From positions 126,501-190,500 of the forward strand of contig NC_084923.1 of NCBI RefSeq assembly GCF_958298935.1: 64,000 nt of DNA. Direction: 5' to 3'. Position numbers and translations under genes: made by a program. Of the stretch, positions 50,201-61,523 are shown piece by piece. Origin of the DNA: Phragmites australis. Taxonomy: Eukaryota > Streptophyta > Magnoliopsida > Poales > Poaceae. Position 1 is the first letter of the stretch. The number at the start of each line of letters is the position of its first letter. The notes beneath the pieces were generated by a model. The model saw only the letters and a program-made list of their open reading frames with translations. It did not search any database and was not told where the DNA came from.

Positions 50201-51284
50201 CCACTAAAAGATAAATCCAAATGCATTACCTCATCTTGTTTGGTCTTTGTGCTTATAGTTTGCTTTGAGAAAAGATCCAAACTTGCATTGAGCTCTGGGT
50301 ACTTAGTCAACACTTCTCTTCTTCCAGCCACTATATTTGTAACATGTAGCTAATTTAGCTTTCACTAAGATACATTTAAATGCTTCGTACAGCATACGGA
50401 CTGTAGAACCAATATTCATTCGTTCTGTTTCTTTCCTGGAAATTGCATTAGTAATGCAGTTTATGTTGGATTAGTTGTATTAGTAATGCAATTCTTATTT
50501 GTGCTCTGCAATTCTAACCTCGTTTTTGGATCAACATTTAGGCTGTGCAACAGCTGCAACAGAACAAGGCTAATGCATCTGCATCAGTACAGCAGATTAA
50601 CCATGCTCCTCCGATGGATATTTTCCAGATTGAAACAGCTACTGAGATATTCAGATATCTTATAACAAGCTTGGATACAGAGGGTCGCTACCTTGTTTTG
50701 AATGCAATTGCTAACCAACTGCGCTACCCAAATAACCATACGCACTACTTCTCCTTCATCATTCTGTATCTATTTGCCGAGGCTACCCAGGTATTTCATA
50801 CAGTACATTTCTATCTAAATTTTTTCCTTGCTATCTCGGGCACTTTTATTCAGTGTTGTATATTGCCGTTGTAGCAATTTTGGTGATTTGCACTAGTGTC
50901 TTACCATCTGTGTTAGTAGTTAAGATTCTCACACTTTCTTTGATGTCTTCGCAATGTGAACTTGCAGGAAATTATCCAGGAGCAGATAACGAGGGTTCTT
51001 CTGGAACGTCTAATAGTGAACCGTCCTCATCCTTGGGGATTACTTATTACCTTCATTGAGTTGATAAAGGTACGTGGCATGCGGGTTTTGTGTGCTTAAT
51101 TAAAATCATGCAAGCTGTGCACTGGCAAACTGATGCAACTTGCGTTTTCTGTTAGAACCAGCGTTACAACTTTTGGAACCGATCTTTTACCCGCTGTGCA
51201 CCCGAGATTGAAAAACTGTTCGAGTCCGTTGCGAGGTCCTGCACCGGAAAAGCTGTAGATGAAGGGATCGATAGCAGCCACTAA
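32206..51284 (+). CDS. NOT1: CCR4-NOT transcription complex subunit 1 (scaffold)
   Basis: Scaffold of the CCR4-NOT complex, which shortens mRNA poly(A) tails and represses translation. Fifty exons sum to 7125 nt (2374 residues, family about 2378) with all phases matching. Residues about 932-1124 form the CAF1-binding MIF4G-like region ([20 protein letters not shown]), 1251-1458 the DUF3819/CN9BD bundle ([20 protein letters not shown]), 1459-1618 are Ser/Pro/Ala-rich, and about 1935-2374 are the NOT-module-binding domain ([16 protein letters not shown]). Exons: 32206-32304, 32828-33128, 33223-33451, 33545-33884, 33975-34088, 34399-34575, 34658-34849, 35029-35166, 35325-35447, 35541-35785, 36348-36451, 37027-37121, 37210-37446, 37698-37898, 38066-38165, 38260-38357, 38452-38597, 38683-38791, 38871-39017, 39356-39403, 39485-39613, 39706-39942, 40020-40160, 40247-40332, 40421-40526, 40612-40707, 40838-40990, 41357-41539, 41635-41864, 41955-42084, 42158-42277, 42794-42838, 43207-43284, 43385-43501, 44201-44327, 45183-45283, 45368-45496, 45600-45668, 46394-46540, 46612-46749, 47355-47402, 47487-47633, 47712-47773, 48810-48963, 49056-49247, 49341-49445, 49555-49686, 50542-50790, 50968-51069, 51156-51284. 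The gene appears intact; a copia LTR begins in its 3' UTR. Confidence 0.97.
42363..42405 (+). repeat. SINE-like tail (AAAGGCT + TTG/CTG triplets) in a NOT1 intron
   Basis: AAAAAGGCTTTGTTGTTGTT followed by CTGCTGCC resembles the 3' end of AU-type SINEs, as at 2631-2690. The body of the SINE is not visible. Confidence 0.4.
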
Positions 51285-51294
51285 TGCAATCTGG

Positions 51295-52020
51295 TGTCAG
51301 CGAGTATTTGCTCGATACTTGGGCTGCACAGATCATCTGTATAGTTGAGTTGTAAAAAAAAAAGATCGTTGTAATTCATAATTGTGATGTGCCTAAAAGA
51401 GTTTGCCGAACACACTGATCCTCTTGGGATCTTGTGATTTATATAGCAGCGGCTGATTACAGAGATGGATCTACGATCCGTGATTACAGGAGTCCATGAC
51501 TCGATCATGCCTAGCTATTAGCTAACCTCTTAACAACCTCGACGCTATCATAACGTTCAGTTAGCTAACAGTAATACAATATTTATAATCTGTTAACAGG
51601 CCCCTTCAATCACAACTAGGGTGTTCTCAAGTTGAGATTGACAGATATGACTGAAGGGAGCTCTGGACAATGGCTTGGTAAAAACGTCAGCTAACTGATC
51701 CTTTGAAGAGATGGACCTCACGTCCAGAGCTCATTATATTTGGTGCGTGTATGAAACATGGGATTAGCGGTTGTCACACTGGAGCAATGGTGGTTTGGAT
51801 TGAAAAATACCTAGCTCCTTAAAGAGTGACTGTATTCAAATCAGCTCAACTGTGATATTGGTTATGGCCTTATATTCGGTTTCAGTACTTGATTGTGATA
51901 CGGTTACGAGAGCTCCATGAGACCTAATTCGTTCCAAAGAAGACTGCAAACCTGTTTGTTGACCTTCGATCATCTGGGCATTCGGCCCAATCGGCTACAT
52001 GCTTTCGAAGGGCACACTTG
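51295..52020 (-). mobile_element. 3' end of a Ty1/copia element: RNase H remnant plus 3' LTR
   Basis: Read on the minus strand, a decayed RNase H region (ADWAECPDDRRSTNRFAVFF near 52000, then SISSKDQLADVFTKPLSRAP near 51690) is followed by a GAAGGGGCC polypurine tract. The LTR then runs from TGTTAACAG (51598) to CTGACA (51295), about 304 bases, with a TATATAAAT site near 51440. Stops interrupt the reading frame. The part upstream of RNase H is missing. The LTR's outer end lies about 10 bases after the NOT1 stop codon. Confidence 0.8.
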
Positions 52021-53763
52021 TGTGTCTTTTGCAGCAATAAAAGTTAGAAGGCGAAAATGGCATACGCTTGGGTTATTTGAGGCGGCGGCGGAAGGGGCGT
52101 GAATGTAACCGCTAGCTAGCTGGCTTCGTTTGGATCCGTGGAAGTGTTGCCAAGAAGACGCTCTTGTCTTGGTGTACATGTGGTTTACCAAGTGGAGAGC
52201 ATGGACAGCATTTTCCTTCGGATCGAATGAATAACATTTAATCACCAGGATACGAATTGAAATTGTCTAATCACGTTCTCTCAAAAATATGAATACAAAT
52301 GTCGGTTGATCGCAGCTATTTGCCTTTGGCAGTAAAATAGATTATGGTAACCAGATTACTATGAGCATATATATGCCCTTGCTTGCAACTTTCAATCTGT
52401 TTTTCAATGACAAACGAAGCTGCAAGGTGCTCGCCAAGGACGGAGTAGGAGACCAGTATTGGAGTCGTCAAGGTATGGAATGATGGTGGACCGATGGATT
52501 TCTAGTCTCCCTCCCTACAAGTTTGAATTGTTAGTTAAGTTACTAGAGGAAAGGAAGCCTGCGTAGGAGTTTGCGAAATTGTAGATGCCTCTCAAATTCA
52601 GCTTGAATTTGTTTCCATCTCAAAAGAAAATTAGCATTCTTAGCATCTTTTCCTTGGATCTCCGATATTTTTATCGTTCACTGAAGTACCTCTTGCCACT
52701 GCCATCCCATCCCGTATTGATGGATATTCCCATGCCACGGCCATGCATGCATTTAGCTAGCAGAAAATTAAACAAGACGCCCCACAGTCACACAGATGAA
52801 TGATTTTGGATCAATCATCGACAGGTTGCAGCTCTATGCCACAGTTAAGCTTAAGCTGCCACATGATCGATGGATGCCAACCCATATAATAACTGGAGGA
52901 GTATATTATATGGCAAAGAAAAGAAAAGAAAAGAAAAGAAAAAACTGGAGCCACAAAAGTTTGATTCGATGCTGGAGCAGGTTGCCTTTACCCCCTTACC
53001 GAACAAGTTAGGCTGACATTGCGATGGCAATATTGCAGGAGCTCCGTCCGTCTACAAGGACGAACGTACGGGAGCTCAACAAAATGGGTTGCATTTGATT
53101 TCAGGCTTGAGAGTGATGCCTGCAGAGTGCAGACGATAGAGCAAGAGCGTACCTCGATCCCTGCTTCCCATCGAAAAACAAAACAAAGGCAATCATAATT
53201 TCCCAAACCAAAATCTGAAAGATTCGCCTCTTCTTTTCTCTTGACCGGCCGGGTCCTGGTGAAGGGAAATGCACGACGTCGTGATATGCATATGATATGA
53301 GAGAGTTGCAGAGCACATGCCGACGACATTGCATGCATACTACTCCAGCTGGAAACACACACGTACAGGAGCAAGCTGGAGTACTTGAATGATTAAATTT
53401 GGAAGCCACATGCATTTATATTTCGTAGTAGATAACATACTCCTATATAGGAGTAGGTCCGATGAATGGATGGAGTAGTAACTGATCAAGACGGACGGAA
53501 GCAGATAACAAGTATAAATACATACTGACATACTAGTACTTACTAGCAGCAGCTGCAGCAGAAGAAAGATGGGCGGGAGGGAGAGCGTATGCATGCATGA
53601 TGTACGCCTGCCTGGCTGCCTCCTCTGTTTCCCACAAAGTAATTAAGCTCGCTTCAAATTAATCGTCGCCTTACTTACTACTCCTAAATAAAGTAGTACA
53701 TCGCGACCCTAGAAAGGTTGCTTGATTGGAATAATTAATGATGGAGGTGGAAATTATTACTTA
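52021..53763. other. intergenic between NOT1/copia remnant and expansin 3' end
   Basis: No gene was seen. There is a GGC-rich patch near 52080-52110, an (AAAAG)n tract near 52914-52942, and A/T-rich sequence with CATGCATG motifs near 53330 and 53590. The last few hundred bases are the 3' flank of the minus-strand expansin. Confidence 0.55.
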
Positions 53764-54131
53764 TTAGGAGGAGTACTGGACGAATGAGCGGTAGAAGGTG
53801 TTGGGCCTCCAGTTGACGGGGATGACGTCGCGGGCGACGAGCGTCTTGCCGGAGTCGCTGCGGATGCGAATGGAGAAGGGAGCGCGGAGGCGGTGGTTGG
53901 AGTCCAGCCTCCAGATGGATCCCCAGGACTGGCGCATGGACGACCACCGCCCCCCGCTCCGCGACTCCATGAGGTCCACCTGCACCACGTCGCCGTCGCC
54001 GTTCTCGTACTCGATCAGCACCGCGAAGTACACCTGGCTGGAACCCTCCTCCACGTGGAAACCAACCTTGAGGCCCGGGAACTGGCACGGCACCCTGTTA
54101 AGTAGTGCCCCCTGTTAGTGTGTGCATCAGC

Positions 54132-54177
<46 letters not shown>

Positions 54178-55097
54178 ATTTATATATATATATATATATA
54201 TGTGTAGCGGTGTGTCAAGAACCTCACAACAAGACAACAGGAACGACACTGACCTGGTGAACTGGATGTCGATGATGCCGGCGTGGCGGAGGTCGTTGTT
54301 GCGGCCGGGCTTGGCCAGCTTGCCGAAGGCTGTGCCGCTGAGGTCGAAGTGGTAGGGCGCCAAGGGGTAGTAGTTCATGTCCGTGATCACCACCGTCTCC
54401 GTGCGCCCGGAGCACGCAGGGTGCCGAGTGCACTTGATCTGCAGTTGCAGGAGCTAGCATGGTTTATCTTTATATATCACAGTTGATTGCTCCTCCTACA
54501 GTCCTAAGGAGCATGATTACATATATTTACATATGAACGACAGAGCGAGCAGACAGTGGCAGGGATAAGAAAACCTTTTTATTTACTTTTACTCCCACTC
54601 CCACTGACAGTGGCAGGGCAGAGGAGAGAAGAGAACGTGGGTGGGGTTGGTCTGCCACTGCCATGCAGCTGCAGCTCTGCATGCAGTGGCATCGAGCAGA
54701 GGTATGCTATGCAAGTGCGGTGGCAATTGGGCCAGCCTTTGACCACTCCTACCTTGTAGCATGAGCCGCATCCCTTGCCGTCCTTGAAGAGGGGCTGATT
54801 GCCGCACGACGTCATGGCCATGAACGGGTACTGGTTCACATTCTTGAACCCGCAAGCGCCGCCTGCAACAAGTCGGTCGGTCCGTCACCTTCCGCCGGCA
54901 ATGCGAGGGAGGGAGGGAGGGGGTTACGCACCGTTGTCGCTGGGGCCGGCGCCGTTGGGCTGGCCGTACCAGGTGGCCCTGGCGCTGCGCCAGCTCTGCA
55001 TGTAGGCATCGCTGGTGTTGTAGTCGTCGCCGTCGACGCCGTGCGCGGCCAGGAGGGAGAGGACCGCCACAAGAGCAAGACCACCACCCATGCCCAT
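53764..55097 (-). CDS. EXPB: beta-expansin
   Basis: Secreted wall-loosening protein without hydrolytic activity, acting on grass matrix polysaccharides in growing tissue. Four minus-strand exons, 55097-54932, 54862-54753, 54438-54254 and 54094-53764, keep frame and encode 263 residues, normal for the family. [20 protein letters not shown] is a signal peptide, followed by an NTS glycosylation sequon at residue 27. The six-stranded barrel domain shows [20 protein letters not shown], the Cys pairs GCGSCYK and the HFD motif at residues 122-124. The C-terminal CBM63 domain starts around RVPCQFPG and contains the conserved Trp/aromatic surface (WGSIWRLD), ending [10 protein letters not shown]. The start is set at ATG 55097; the open frame upstream has no ATG. 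A TATAAAT site lies at 55197-55191. The sequon and N-terminal extension fit vegetative EXPB rather than pollen group-1 types, but the exact paralogue cannot be named. Confidence 0.95.
54132..54201. repeat. 6 x CAGCGCT minisatellite next to (TA)n in expansin intron 3
   Basis: Six perfect CAGCGCT units (54132-54173) plus a partial one are followed directly by a TA run (54180-54201). On either strand each unit contains the palindrome AGCGCT. The array is inside the intron and leaves both splice sites untouched. Confidence 0.9.
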
Positions 55098-55190
55098 GCT
55101 TTCTTCCTTGTTCACTTAACAGCTAGCTAGCTAGGTAGAGATGGATGGATGGATGGATCCGAGCAAGTAATTTGCCTCCTCCTCCTTCCT

Positions 55191-55197
55191 ATTTATA
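55191..55197 (-). promoter_or_regulatory. TATA box of the beta-expansin gene
   Basis: On the minus strand TATAAAT lies 94-100 bases upstream of ATG 55097. Between them are a GGAT-repeat near 55140-55158 and GCTAGCTAGCTA. Confidence 0.6.
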
Positions 55198-56263
55198 AGC
55201 AAGCAGCTACAGCACTATTCAACACTTGAAACAACTGGAGGAGGAGAGGAGTCCTTCCCTTCCCATATGTACCGGACTAGTTATTAAAACAGGGAGGAGA
55301 ACGTGCCCTGCATCTGCATCTGCATGTTGGGCCGCACATGCATCGCATCGATGCAGCTGCGCACTCGCATGGCCTTAACTAGCTTTAGCTCCATCCTAAC
55401 AGTGCCTTCCTTCTAGGATACATGTCGTTTTGCAGCTTGGTTTTATTTTTAAATACACATCCTTTTAGGTGGTGTTTTCCCAAATAGCTTCTATTAAAAG
55501 CTATTGCAAGTTTGAGTTGAATACAAGAGGATTTGGTGGTTTGGTTCTTATTAATTGGAAATAAGAGTAATTAAGAGGGATCGACACGTTAAAGAAAGAT
55601 AGATAAACATTGTTCTATGTACTAGAGGTTAAGATGACATCTAAATAAGAATGGACCTAGTATTAACAAATGCATGATACGATGGTTAGGAGAGGAGCTG
55701 CTAGAAAGATGAAACGGGCCAGGCACCTCCCTCTTCCTCGTCGAGTCTGGTTGGCACAACTTCAACTCCGAGGTCTATACTAGATCTAAAGTCTATATGA
55801 TAAAATAAAATGATTTAAACTTTTATTTTTAATTCAATATAAAAAATTAAATGACTCAACTAAATATTCTCAATTTACTCATAGCTTCAGATCTAAGATT
55901 TGTTAGAGTTAGATTTGACCAACTCTAAAAAAATCTTGGATTTGAAACTATCCCAAACAAAATCTTAATAAGAGCAAGCCAAACCTGGAACCGGGCTAGC
56001 ACAGTGAAACCATAGTTCTCTACTGGCTGTTAGCTGTGTGAGGCGCTAGGAAGGGGTGCGCTGTTGCATGCTACTTGCACACACACACAGAGTAGTACTG
56101 TACAATCACAAGCTAGAATACAAGATCGATATATAGACCATGCATGTGATACAAGCGTTGAAAGTCAGGTCACAGACAGATAGCTACTGCACTTTAATTT
56201 CCATGGTCCAACATGGCATCTCTCGACTTTCTGCCGTACCGTAATAGTAGCATACATTATTGA
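55198..56263. other. upstream region of expansin, no gene
   Basis: Non-coding. CATGCA motifs occur near 55320-55345, and the sequence is A/T-rich from 55440 to 55960. No element borders were found. Confidence 0.5.
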
Positions 56264-59250
56264 GTAGATGCATCTACTCTATTCGAAAGATTATTCGCTT
56301 AACCCTAATGCTATTGTCCAATTAATTGATGCGCAGGTAACGGATGATATGAATGTGTCATTATACAAGGAGATGTCTGAAGAGGAAATCGTGAATGCGG
56401 TGTTTCAAAATGGACCAACCAAGGCCTTGGGACCGGATGGATTCTTGGCAAGGTTCTATCAGAGGAATTGAGAGACAGTGAAGTATGATATAATTGGAGT
56501 TGTTTGTTGCTTCTTCGGGATGGGGTGTTGCCGGAGGGCATTAATAATACTTTCATTGTTTTAATTTCAAAAGTTGATAACCCCGTTGACTTGAAAGATT
56601 TTCGCCCTATAAGTGTCTGTAATGTTTTTTACAAAATTGTTTCTAAGTGTTTGGTTAACAGATTGTGGCTGATACTGGATGAGATCATCTCGCCAAACCA
56701 AAGCGTGTTTGTGCAGGAGCGTTTGATTACTGATAACGCACTAGTCGCCTTTGAGTGCATTCATCATATCCAACATACAAAAAAACTAGAGAGATCTTAT
56801 TGTGCATATAAGTTGCACTTGTCGAAGGCATACGATCGAGTGAACAGGCTCTTTTTGGAGCAAGCAATGCTGAAAATAGGCTTCGCTCATCGGTGGGTCA
56901 AGTGGATTATATCATGTGTGACCTCAGTGAGTTACTCTGTAAAATTTAATGGAGCTCTATTGGATGCATTTGCTCCGACGCGGGGCCTCTGAGTAGGTGA
57001 CCCACTATCCTTGTTTCTTTTCCTCATTGTGGCTGATGGTTTGTCGGCTTTGACTAAGGATGCAGTGGAGAATGGTAATTTATCTCCTGTCCGTGTTTGC
57101 CGCCGTGCCCAGGGGGTGTCCCACCTTTTATTTGCGGATGACATACTGTTGTTTTTTAAGGCAAATAACTTTCAGACGGTAAAAGTTAAGAAAATACTGG
57201 AGACCTATGCAAATGGGACTAGAAAGTTAATCAATCCGGCTAAAAGTACCATCTTATTTGGAGAGGCTTGTCCTAAAGCAGACCAGTAGGCTGTAAAGTC
57301 GGTCTTAGCGATTGAGCAAGGTACTTTTGAGGCAACATACTTGGGTCTACCGATGCCAGAGGGACGCATGAAAAAAAGGAAAATTTCAGAGTCTCTCGGA
57401 ACAACTTAGTAAAAAGATTCTTTAGTGGGATGTCGATAATTTATCCAGTGGAGGGAAGGAAATTATGATCAAAGCGGTGGCACAAGCAATTTCGGTATAT
57501 GTTATGGGGGTGTTCAAACTCCCTGAATCAGTGATAGAAGATCTCACAAAGATGACCTAGAATTTCTGGTGGGGTGTGGAGAATGGCAAAAGAAAGACAC
57601 ATTGGAGTGTTTGGGACACGCTAACTAAAGAAAAGTACAAAGGAGGCGTGGGCTTTTGGGATATGAAATTGTTCGATCAAGCACTATTAGCTCGGCAAGC
57701 ATGGAAGCTTATATACAAGCCGAATAGCCTATGTGCAAAGGTGCTGAAGGCACGGTATTACCCTAATGGTTGCCTGGGTGACACTGTTTTTACAGGGAAT
57801 GCATCATCGTCCTGGCGAGCCATTGAGTATGGCTTGGAGCTACTGAAACAGGGCCTTATATGGCGGGTAGGAAATAGTAAGCAAATCAGAATATTGAGGG
57901 ACCCCTGGATTCCAAGGGATCGTTCACGTAGAGTCATAACTATGCAAGGAAATTGCAGGTTGAAATGTGTGGCTAATCCTATAGATGTCAATGGTGATTG
58001 GGATACTCAAAAACTCAACCAAGTGTTCTTGCAAGTTGACATAGAGGACATTGTAAAAATCAAAACTGCATCATGGAACGTTGATGATTTTTTGGCCTAG
58101 CATATGGAAAAGAACGGCTTATTCACTATTAAGAGTGCATACAGTTTGGCTGTGAACCTTCAGCTTCGTGAAGCAAGAAGGCATTTGGAAGTGCCCCGTG
58201 TCACAAAAGGTACATATCTTCGCTTGGAGAGTGGCAACAAATGGTTTAGCGACTCGAGACAACAAACGATGTCGGTGTCTAGAGTCGGATGATGTATGTT
58301 GTATCTGTGGAACTAAAAAAAGAGGATGTATATCATGTGTTATGTCGCTTCCCAAATGCCAAAGCTTTGTGGAACGCTATGCGAGAAGTTTGGCCCTTGC
58401 CACAGGTACAAAAACTTCAAATTGAAGGTGTAAATTGGTTGTTACATCTGTTAAATGATATTTCAGGTACTGATTGTATGTTTTTGCTTATCGTGGTGAA
58501 TTTGGCATGCACGAAATAAGGTGGTGCACTATAAACCGTCTCCACCGGTGGAGGCGTCTCGACGTTTCTTGGAAAGTTATGTGCAATCCTTATTGATGAT
58601 CAGGCAGGATTCGCATCGGGACATCGCCAAGGGAAAGCAAACACTCAGCTACTCTTTGGAAGAGATTCGATGTTAGCAGCGAACCACAACATCGAGGCCT
58701 CTAGAGGTGACGTGGTGGTCATGCCCCCCTCTTGGTTGGTATAAGCTAAATGTGGATAGATCCTTCGTGACCCAGAATGGGGGAGGGGGGATTGTGATGA
58801 TTTTATGAGATAGTAGTGGCAAGGCAATAGTAACAGGTTGTAAGCCTTTAGTCCACTGCGCTGATACCTTGGAGGCAGAGTTAGTGGCTTGCAAGGCTGG
58901 ATTTGAATTGGCGTGGCAACATACAACAACTCCTATAATTGTGGAGTCTGATAGCTCCATGGTGATGAACCTAGCTGAAGCTTGAGAGGAGGACAGATCA
59001 CCCACTTAGTGAAGGAGGTGAGGCTGTTGCACACCAATGGAAGGGATGTAGTATTAAGGAAAATTGATTGCTGCTAGAACAAGGTGAGCCATGAGCTGGC
59101 GAATCATGCCAGAATTCATGGTACGTCCATGATCTGGGTAGGGCAGACTGAGAATTTTGTAACTCAAATGGTTCATGATGATTGTATAACCTTGGGCAAT
59201 GAGTAATATATTCCCTTTCCCCGCAAAAAAAAAAAGAAAAGAAAAGAAAA
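56264..59250 (+). mobile_element. LINE (L1-type) relic, 5' truncated, with A-rich tail
   Basis: Broken frames give the ORF2 C-terminal part in order. First comes the reverse transcriptase: EEEIVNAVFQNGPTKALGPD at about 56380, PISVCNVFYKIVSKCLVNRL at about 56610, and the catalytic box FADDILLFF at 57136. The thumb and connecting region (GGVGFWDMKLFDQALLARQA) follow near 57640, then a zinc-binding zf-RVT region (KVHIFAWRVATNGLATRDNK, then C-x2-C) near 58210-58310. An RNase H remnant (LEAELVACKAGFELAW) lies near 58870. Internal stops (for example after 56470, 56990, 57286, 58098) and frameshifts rule out function. The tail near 59225-59252 is an A run followed by AAAAG repeats. Endonuclease and ORF1 are missing; no target duplication was found. 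Confidence 0.9.
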
Positions 59251-59503
59251 GAAACAAAATTTGACCAAGGTGGTTCTTCAGGGACAACTTGTGTAGAGAT
59301 CGGTGATGCTCTAAGGGTTGGGTTGAATTAGAATATCTTAAAACTAATGTTCAAATTCAATAAGATAAACCTAATCAATTTTTATCTAAATATGCCCTAT
59401 GTTTATCTAATATTTATACTCTACCATAACAAAGTTTTGCACATAGGAACCAATTCTACAAAATACACATCAATTCTAGGAATGTTAAATGTGGAATCGT
59501 AAG

Positions 59504-60178
59504 TGTTGGGGGTCACCATCAAGACCCCCTGACGCGCCTAGGCTCCGCCTGCTAGGTCCGAAGGTTGATTGGCTTCGGAGCCCTTTCGAAGCCTACGGGC
59601 TCCCGACTCTCTACAGAGCCCTAAGCCTTCAGAGGGTTGGAGACCCTCGGAGGGCACTAACTCCTAAAGGCATTGGTGAGGCGGTTGAGCCCCCCCCCCC
59701 TAAAGATCAACAGAAAGGGGGCCCATCAGCCATCATTCGCCTGCCATGAAGTGACCGGTGTTTAATGCCGGTCTAATCGATGATCGGTCTGACACCCTGT
59801 GCAGGACGGGCGCCGTAATCGACCATTGGCCGCGCACGGTAGCCACTTGACGCCACTATAGTGCCATATTTAGATGATGTTATCATAGTAAGTACAAAAT
59901 TACCTAAGCTTGAGCAATATTTTACTAGGCTGACCCTAGGTCCCGGTTGTATAACGACAACTTGTATCTCAGTCCCTATCATAGGAGTATGTATGTACAC
60001 TTATCCTTTGTAAGGTATTATAAATACAGACCATGGGTACACAATGAAATAGGACCTTGGCCAAAAAATCATTTGTGGTGTTCCGTTTCTCTCAACTTCT
60101 CCTCCAAGCTTGAGCCATCCCTGTGGGTTGGCTATTGTCGCACTTTGTTCATGAAAGATATATTTTCTTTCACCAACA
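59504..60178 (+). mobile_element. solo LTR, 675 bp, near-perfect target duplication
   Basis: Ends are TGTTGGGGGTCACC at 59504 and TTCACCAACA at 60178 (inverted TGTTGG/CCAACA). The flanks are GTAAG (59499-59503) and ATAAG (60179-60183), matching at 4 of 5. A TATTATAAATAC TATA-like site lies near 60015, so + orientation is likely. It contains a C run near 59691-59700. There is no coding sequence. Confidence 0.75.
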
Positions 60179-60183
60179 ATAAG

Positions 60184-61523
60184 TACAAGATGTAAAGGGT
60201 AGAGAGAATGCAAACTTGACACGATGATTTCCCCCCGTGATATCGGTAAGTTGCTGCTCACCCTTAGTCCACATTGGAGCCCCTCGTAGGGGTTAACCTC
60301 CCCGGTCAGCTAACTCAACAGATAGCCGTTAGAGTTCTCCAAACGCTGATGGGTCCCCTACTAGGTCTCTCCTGGATGTTCACCACTGTCTCCACTATGG
60401 CAGTACTTTGCCACTCTGGCATGGTGCACTCCAACCGCTCACAAAGCTAGTGGTACCTCCACAACCTCCTAGAAGGGTTTCACAAGATACAAACGCCGAC
60501 AAGCCGTACGTCTAGGTGTCGACAATCAACAAAAATAACAAGTGTGGATCACTCACTTGATCTAATTATAGATTGACCACCTAGCTAGATGCACACTAGA
60601 CCTAAACTATCACTAATAAGTCCTTAATTAATCTTGTGCTAATTGCCTTAATATTCAATATTATCAACTTTGTGGCTAAGGAACTCCAAATGTGTATTTG
60701 AACCTTCCCTTTGGCCCTGCTTTCTTTTTATTCTGATTATAGATTTTAGCCCCAAAAGCAAAAGCAAAAACAAACCGTTATAATCTAAAAGCTAATTATC
60801 ACAATCTCATAATCCATAATTTGGTGGGAATAAGGGTATATTTGGTAGAGCTCATATAGTGGAATCAATAGGAGCTCTGCCAAACAATAATTTATAGTTT
60901 TCAGCTCCCAGAATGATTATCTGAAATGAATTAGATGCTGTGAGCTGAAAAAATCGACTTCCTCTAATTCACTTTCCTCACAGAATCACTACTTAATTAA
61001 AGTATACTAAAAATTACTTCCAGTCATAAAATCACTTTTCATAAAAAATCGTTTTTTTCCAAAATATTAGATAAGAGAGCTCTACCAACATACCTTAGCT
61101 TCTGTAGAGTCCATAGTGTGACAATCCACTGCAAAAACAAATATGCCTTTAAGATCCAGTAACCCTCAAGTAGGATGCCCTTGCTTGCTTGTGTATCAGT
61201 TGCATGCATGCACACTCGTACGTACGTACTTATATTATGTGATGGTTCAATATATATAATGCCGAATCTGCAGTACATCCAGTGGCCTGTTTGTGCCGAG
61301 AATTTCTACGTGATAGTTACACACCAAGCTATGGTGTGCTAGCGAGGATCGATGATTCAGAAGAAGAAAAATGCTAGGTAGCGAGGAAGCGGCCGAAGGT
61401 CCGACACATGGAGACATGCATGTACAGTGCAGGGCCGAGATAGAAAATGATTAAAGACAAGAGCACCGGCCGGGCCGGGCCGGGCGCATCATATTTTGGG
61501 CAGGAATTGATCGAATCTATATA
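60184..61523. other. intergenic, no gene recognised
   Basis: No convincing frame was seen. The sequence is A/T-rich at 60640-61080, with an ACGTACGTACGT run near 61217 and a GGCCG repeat near 61465-61490. Confidence 0.5.

Noticed and set aside
55098..55115. Upstream in-frame extension of expansin (NKEES...)
   Set aside because: It starts with GTG, not ATG, and the signal peptide begins properly at ATG 55097.
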